From assembly GCA_036518955.1 (NCBI GenBank), contig DATDMG010000155.1, positions 1 to 64,000 on the forward strand: 64,000 nucleotides of DNA. The letters are read 5' to 3'. The position numbers and the translations under genes were made by a program. Below are positions 60,589 through 64,000 of this stretch, piece by piece. This DNA comes from DATDMG01 sp036518955 (GTDB lineage Bacteria; Actinomycetota; Actinomycetes; Actinomycetales; Kineosporiaceae). The notes below the pieces were generated by a model. That model saw only the letters and a list, made by a program, of their open reading frames with translations. It was not told the DNA's origin and made no database searches. Within the stretch, counting starts at the first letter, position 1, and every line of letters starts with the position of its first letter.

Positions 60589-62391
60589 TCAGCCCTTGAG
60601 TTCGCAGAGGACGGCGCCGCTCGTCACGGTCTGGCCGATCTCGGCGGCCAGACCGGTCACCGTGCCGGCCTTGTGTGCCGTGATCGGCTGCTCCATCTTC
60701 ATCGCCTCCAGGACGACGATGAGATCACCGACCGCCACCGTCTGGCCGTCCTCCACCGCGATCTTGACGATCGTGCCCTGCATCGGTGAGGTCAGCGCAT
60801 CGCCGGAGATGACCACCTTCGCCTTGGCCGCCGAGCGCTTGGGTACGGCTCGGGCGCCGGGCCGGGCCGCCGGGGCCGCGCCCGCGAACCCGGCCGGAAG
60901 GGTGACCTCCAGCCGTTTGCCGCCCACTTCGACGACGATCCGCTCGCGCTGCTCCGGCTCCGTGCCGTCCGCGGTGGCGGCGGTGAAGGGCTCGATCGTG
61001 TTCGCGAACTCGGTCTCGATCCAGCGCGTGTGCACGGTGAACGTCTCGGTCGGGTCGCCCGGCGCGAAGGCCGGGTCGCTGACCACGGCCCGGTGGAACG
61101 GGAGCACGGTCGGCAGTCCCTCGACCACGAACTCGGCCAGCGCGCGCCGGCTGCGCTCGATCGCCTGCTGCCGGGAGTTCCCGCTGATCACCAACTTGGC
61201 GAGCATGGAGTCGAACGCGCCGCCGATGATCGACCCCTCGACCACGCCGGAGTCCAGCCGCACCCCGGGCCCGGCGGGTGGCGCCCAGCGGGTGACCCTT
61301 CCCGGCTGCGGGAGGAAGTTGCGCCCGGCGTCCTCACCGTTGATCCGGAACTCGATCGCGTGGCCGCGCACCGGCGGGTCGTCGTAGCCCAGCGGCTCGC
61401 CCGCGGCGATCCGGAACTGCTCCCGCACCAGGTCGATCCCGGTCACCTCCTCGGTCACGCAGTGCTCGACCTGGAGCCGGGTGTTCACCTCGAGGAAGGA
61501 GATGGTGCCGTCAGGGCCGACCAGGAACTCGCAGGTGCCGGCCCCCACGTACCCCGCCTCGGTCAGGATCCCCTTCGACGCGGCGTAGAGCCGGGCGTTC
61601 TGCTCGTCGGTGAGGAAGGGCGCCGGCGCCTCCTCGACGAGTTTCTGGTTGCGCCGCTGCAGCGAGCAGTCCCGGGTCGAGACGACGACCACGTTCCCGA
61701 ACTCGTCGGCCAGGCACTGGGTCTCCACGTGCCTCGGCCGGTCCAGGAAGCGCTCGACGAAGCACTCGCCGCGTCCGAACGCGGCCACGGCCTCGCGGAC
61801 GGCGGACTCGTACAGCTCCGGGATCTCCGCCAGGGTGCGGGCCACCTTGAGGCCCCGGCCGCCCCCGCCGTAGGCCGCCTTGATCGCCACCGGTAGCCCG
61901 TGCGCGCGGGCGAACGCGACGACCTCATCGGGGCTGCTCACCGGGTCGGCGGTGCCGGGAACCAGCGGCGCCCCGGCTCGCTGCGCGATGTGCCGGGCCT
62001 TGACCTTGTCACCGAGCGCGTCGATGGCGGCCGGAGGCGGGCCGATCCAGATCAGCCCGGCCTGGAGCACGGCCTCGGCGAACCCCGCGTTCTCGGCGAG
62101 GAAGCCGTAGCCCGGGTGGACGGCGTCCGCGCCCGAACGCCGGGCGACGTCCAGCAGCTTGTCGACCACCAGGTAGGAGTCGCCGGGGGCCTGGCCGCCG
62201 AGGGCGTACGCCTCGTCGGCCGTCGTGACGTGGACGGCGTCGCGGTCGGGCTCGGCGTAGACCGCCACCGAGGCGATCCCGGCGTCCCGGCAGGCCCTGG
62301 CCACCCGAACGGCGATCTCACCGCGGTTGGCGATGAGCACCTTCGTGATCCTGCGCCCGCTGGCAGTGCGGGGCGAGGGCGTCGTCGACAT
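60589..62391 (-). CDS. accA3: Acyl-CoA carboxylase alpha subunit (biotin carboxylase + BCCP)
   Basis: 600 residues. Biotin carboxylase: KVLIANRGEIAVRV, the ATP-grasp loop AAYGGGGRGLKV, EEAPAPFL and EVNTRLQVEH. A biotinyl domain follows with VLEAMKMEQP and biotin-lysine 565, 35 residues from the end. It serves acetyl-, propionyl- or long-chain acyl-CoA carboxylases; beta subunits are not in the window. ATG 62391 has AAGGAG 4 nt upstream. The name follows the mycobacterial AccA3 type because of synteny and domain order. Confidence 0.94.
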   Translation of the reverse strand: MSTTPSPRTASGRRITKVLIANRGEIAVRVARACRDAGIASVAVYAEPDRDAVHVTTADEAYALGGQAPGDSYLVVDKLLDVARRSGADAVHPGYGFLAENAGFAEAVLQAGLIWIGPPPAAIDALGDKVKARHIAQRAGAPLVPGTADPVSSPDEVVAFARAHGLPVAIKAAYGGGGRGLKVARTLAEIPELYESAVREAVAAFGRGECFVERFLDRPRHVETQCLADEFGNVVVVSTRDCSLQRRNQKLVEEAPAPFLTDEQNARLYAASKGILTEAGYVGAGTCEFLVGPDGTISFLEVNTRLQVEHCVTEEVTGIDLVREQFRIAAGEPLGYDDPPVRGHAIEFRINGEDAGRNFLPQPGRVTRWAPPAGPGVRLDSGVVEGSIIGGAFDSMLAKLVISGNSRQQAIERSRRALAEFVVEGLPTVLPFHRAVVSDPAFAPGDPTETFTVHTRWIETEFANTIEPFTAATADGTEPEQRERIVVEVGGKRLEVTLPAGFAGAAPAARPGARAVPKRSAAKAKVVISGDALTSPMQGTIVKIAVEDGQTVAVGDLIVVLEAMKMEQPITAHKAGTVTGLAAEIGQTVTSGAVLCELKG

Positions 62392-62584
62392 TGCGCTCCT
62401 TTCCGGCCTCGCGAGCCTATCCGCCCGGGGGACACCCCAAGAGTGCCGTCGCCGTGGTGCACGCCACGTGCGCGGATGTGGTGCCCGCCGCCTCGGGTGG
62501 GCGGCGTCACGGAATCGGTGGGAGCCGGGACTGGTTGGTACGGGCGTACGTGCACGTCCCCTGATCCCCATCTGAGGAGTGGCT

Positions 62585-62983
62585 GTGGGCAGCAGAGCCC
62601 TGACCCTCGACGAGCACGACTCGACCGTGGCCGAGGGCATCGTCCTGATCGACTTCTGGGCGGCGTGGTGCGGTCCGTGCCGGCAATTCGGGCCGATCTT
62701 CGAGCGGGTGTCCGAGAAGCACCCCGACGCCACCTTCGTCAAGGTGGACACCGACGCCGAGCCGGAGCTCTCCCAGCGGTACGGGATCAGCTCGATCCCC
62801 ACCCTGGTCGTCTACCGGGAGGGCATCCCGGTCTTCGGCCAGCCCGGCGCCCTGCCCGAGCCGGTCCTCGAGGATGTGCTCCGCCAGGTGCGTGAACTCG
62901 ACATGGACGCCGTCCGCGAGCAGTACGCCGAGCAGCTCACCGCCGCGCAGCAGGCCGCCGCGGTGCCCGAGGAGCTCCGCTAG
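62585..62983 (+). CDS. Thioredoxin-like protein
   Basis: 132 residues. The thioredoxin fold has WAAWCGPCRQF with the redox Cys pair and the cis-Pro in SSIPTLVVY. A C-terminal helical extension of about 30 residues (AVREQYAEQLTAAQQAA) goes beyond standard thioredoxin. GTG 62585 is 5 nt from GAGGAG; a GTG at 62579 overlaps that site and is less likely. A cytosolic disulfide reductase role is expected. Confidence 0.92.
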   Translation: MGSRALTLDEHDSTVAEGIVLIDFWAAWCGPCRQFGPIFERVSEKHPDATFVKVDTDAEPELSQRYGISSIPTLVVYREGIPVFGQPGALPEPVLEDVLRQVRELDMDAVREQYAEQLTAAQQAAAVPEELR

Positions 62984-63021
62984 CCACCTGTGGGCCCGGG
63001 CCGCTCCGCCGACCGGAGGCC

Positions 63022-64000
63022 TCACGAGGCGGTGCTCGGGACCGCCAACCCGACCGACAGCGCTCGGTGGTCGCTGCCGCCGATCGGCAGGGCGACCTGT
63101 TCGGTGACGCCGAGGGAGGCCACCAGGGCGTGGTCCGTCGGCAGCAGCGGGACCGGCGTCCAGGTCGGCCAGGTCGGCCGGAGCCCCCGGCCCAGTACGT
63201 CCGCGGCGTCGTGGAGCCGGCCCGACACGATCCAGCGGAACTGCGGGTTCCAGGGTGTGGCGTTCAGGTTCACCAGGACGAGCACCGGCCCCCTGACCCG
63301 CTCGGCGGTCCCGAAGGTGGCGATGTCCCGGCGCCACCGGTCCAGGTGCCAGGTGGAGGGTGGGACGACGTGACCGGCCACCAGCGTCACGGCCGACCTG
63401 CCGACGATCACCCGGGCGGTGACCGCCGGCCAGTGGGTGCCCCGCACCGGGGTCACCGGACCGACGTCGAACCTGCTGAAGATCCCGATCCCGGTCGCCG
63501 GTGAGGCGTTCGGGTCCGGCACCGTGGCGTACCGCACCGGCAGCGTCAGCGGGAGCCCGGCGACCGTCAGGTCGTGCGCGAGCGCCGCGGAGAGCTCGGT
63601 GACGACCAGCACGTCGGTGCGTTGGGAGCGGACGGCGTCGACGATGTCCCTGGCGGAGGCGCGTCCGTCGTGGGCGGTGACGATCATCGCGCGGAGCGGC
63701 ACGGTCGGTCCGGCCGGGGGCTGCGCCGGGAGTGCGTAGCCGATGACGAACGCCCAGGGCAGCGCGGTGGCACCCACCGGCAGCACGAGCGTCGCCCAGC
63801 GGCGCCGCTGGATCGCCACCAGCGCGACGGGCACGGCCGGGACGATGATGATCGGGCTCAGGCAGGCGAAGGCCACCGGCAGCACGCCGAACGGACCCCA
63901 GGGCACGTCGCCCACGATCGTCGTCAGCGCCCAGGCGAGCAGCAACGTGCCGAGGGCGGGCAGGGTCAGCAGGTGCGCCGCGCGCCGTGCGCCGTGCAAC
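63022..64000 (-). CDS. EEP-domain membrane protein, incomplete at the window end
   Basis: About 325 residues are inside the window. A TTG at 63999 might be the start, but the frame stays open to the edge. Three N-terminal membrane segments precede an endonuclease/exonuclease/phosphatase domain: VLVVTELS (metal Glu), then NATPWNPQFR, and a terminal GSDHRALSV with Asp-His. The usual GDFN box reads VNLN, so the catalytic Asp is replaced by Asn, which may impair activity. A surface phosphodiesterase or lipid/glycan role is possible; substrate unknown. Confidence 0.82.
   Translation of the reverse strand, partial: LHGARRAAHLLTLPALGTLLLAWALTTIVGDVPWGPFGVLPVAFACLSPIIIVPAVPVALVAIQRRRWATLVLPVGATALPWAFVIGYALPAQPPAGPTVPLRAMIVTAHDGRASARDIVDAVRSQRTDVLVVTELSAALAHDLTVAGLPLTLPVRYATVPDPNASPATGIGIFSRFDVGPVTPVRGTHWPAVTARVIVGRSAVTLVAGHVVPPSTWHLDRWRRDIATFGTAERVRGPVLVLVNLNATPWNPQFRWIVSGRLHDAADVLGRGLRPTWPTWTPVPLLPTDHALVASLGVTEQVALPIGGSDHRALSVGLAVPSTAS

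Overview
The window is about 64 kb of a very GC-rich chromosome with dense, mostly overlapping genes, GTG/TTG starts and frequent GTGA/ATGA stop-start overlaps. The gene content (single-subunit b558-type SdhC with SdhAB, Rv3303c-like LpdA, biotinylated acyl-CoA carboxylase alpha chain, SWIM/SNF2 pair, many leaderless genes) points to an actinomycete. The backbone order folD - trpS - yihY - DD-carboxypeptidase - sdhCAB - cdd - deoA - add - pnp - phosphomannomutase - GGCT - lpdA - acc alpha resembles, from memory, Mycobacterium tuberculosis Rv3356c to Rv3285 and the matching Streptomyces region. This looks like core chromosome rather than a plasmid or prophage. I saw no rRNA, tRNA, insertion sequence, integrase or CRISPR array.

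Layout. 0-2.5 kb: one-carbon operon glyA-folD behind a ZTP (pfl) riboswitch. 2.6-8.6 kb: M20 amidohydrolase, exonuclease III, an unrecognised lipoprotein-like membrane protein, a ketopantoate reductase-like enzyme and manA. 8.7-15.3 kb (minus strand): SNF2 helicase, SWIM zinc-finger protein, alpha/beta hydrolase, and a peptidase S51-like protein fused to a cysteinyl-tRNA-synthetase-type C-terminus. 15.7-17 kb: small ribbon-helix-helix-like protein and an epoxide hydrolase-like enzyme. 17-26 kb: divergent alpha-galactoside locus (deoR-galT-galK against a Tat lipoprotein sugar-binding protein, two permeases and a GH36 alpha-galactosidase). 26-31.6 kb: GH25-like secreted protein, trpS, 2H phosphoesterase, YihY, DD-carboxypeptidase. 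31.9-38.4 kb: sdhCAB, manC and an acyl-CoA mutase large subunit. 38.5-50.4 kb: M20 hydrolase, BMP-type nucleoside ABC importer, rhodanese, cdd, deoA, two DUF202 proteins and add. 51-54.6 kb: Ser/Thr-rich secreted protein coupled to an L,D-transpeptidase lipoprotein, a bacterial-PH membrane protein, and purine nucleoside phosphorylase. 54.6-64 kb: phosphomannomutase, metallophosphoesterase with a small upstream frame, GGCT, lpdA, biotin carboxylase/BCCP, thioredoxin-like protein and a partial EEP-domain membrane protein.

Three themes tie the genes together. (1) Nucleoside uptake and salvage: the BMP importer brings in nucleosides, Cdd and Add deaminate them, DeoA and PNP phosphorolyse them; two of these units carry tandem repeats in front of them. 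(2) Alpha-galactoside catabolism: import, GH36 cleavage, then GalK/GalT under a DeoR-type repressor; galE and the ABC ATPase must be elsewhere. (3) GDP-mannose supply: ManA, phosphomannomutase and ManC are all present but dispersed.

Regulation visible in the sequence: a ZTP riboswitch; at least twelve genes whose start codon lies 5-7 nt after a TANNNT -10 box, as expected for leaderless mRNAs; several strong hairpins without T-tracts; and several repeat clusters in promoter regions.
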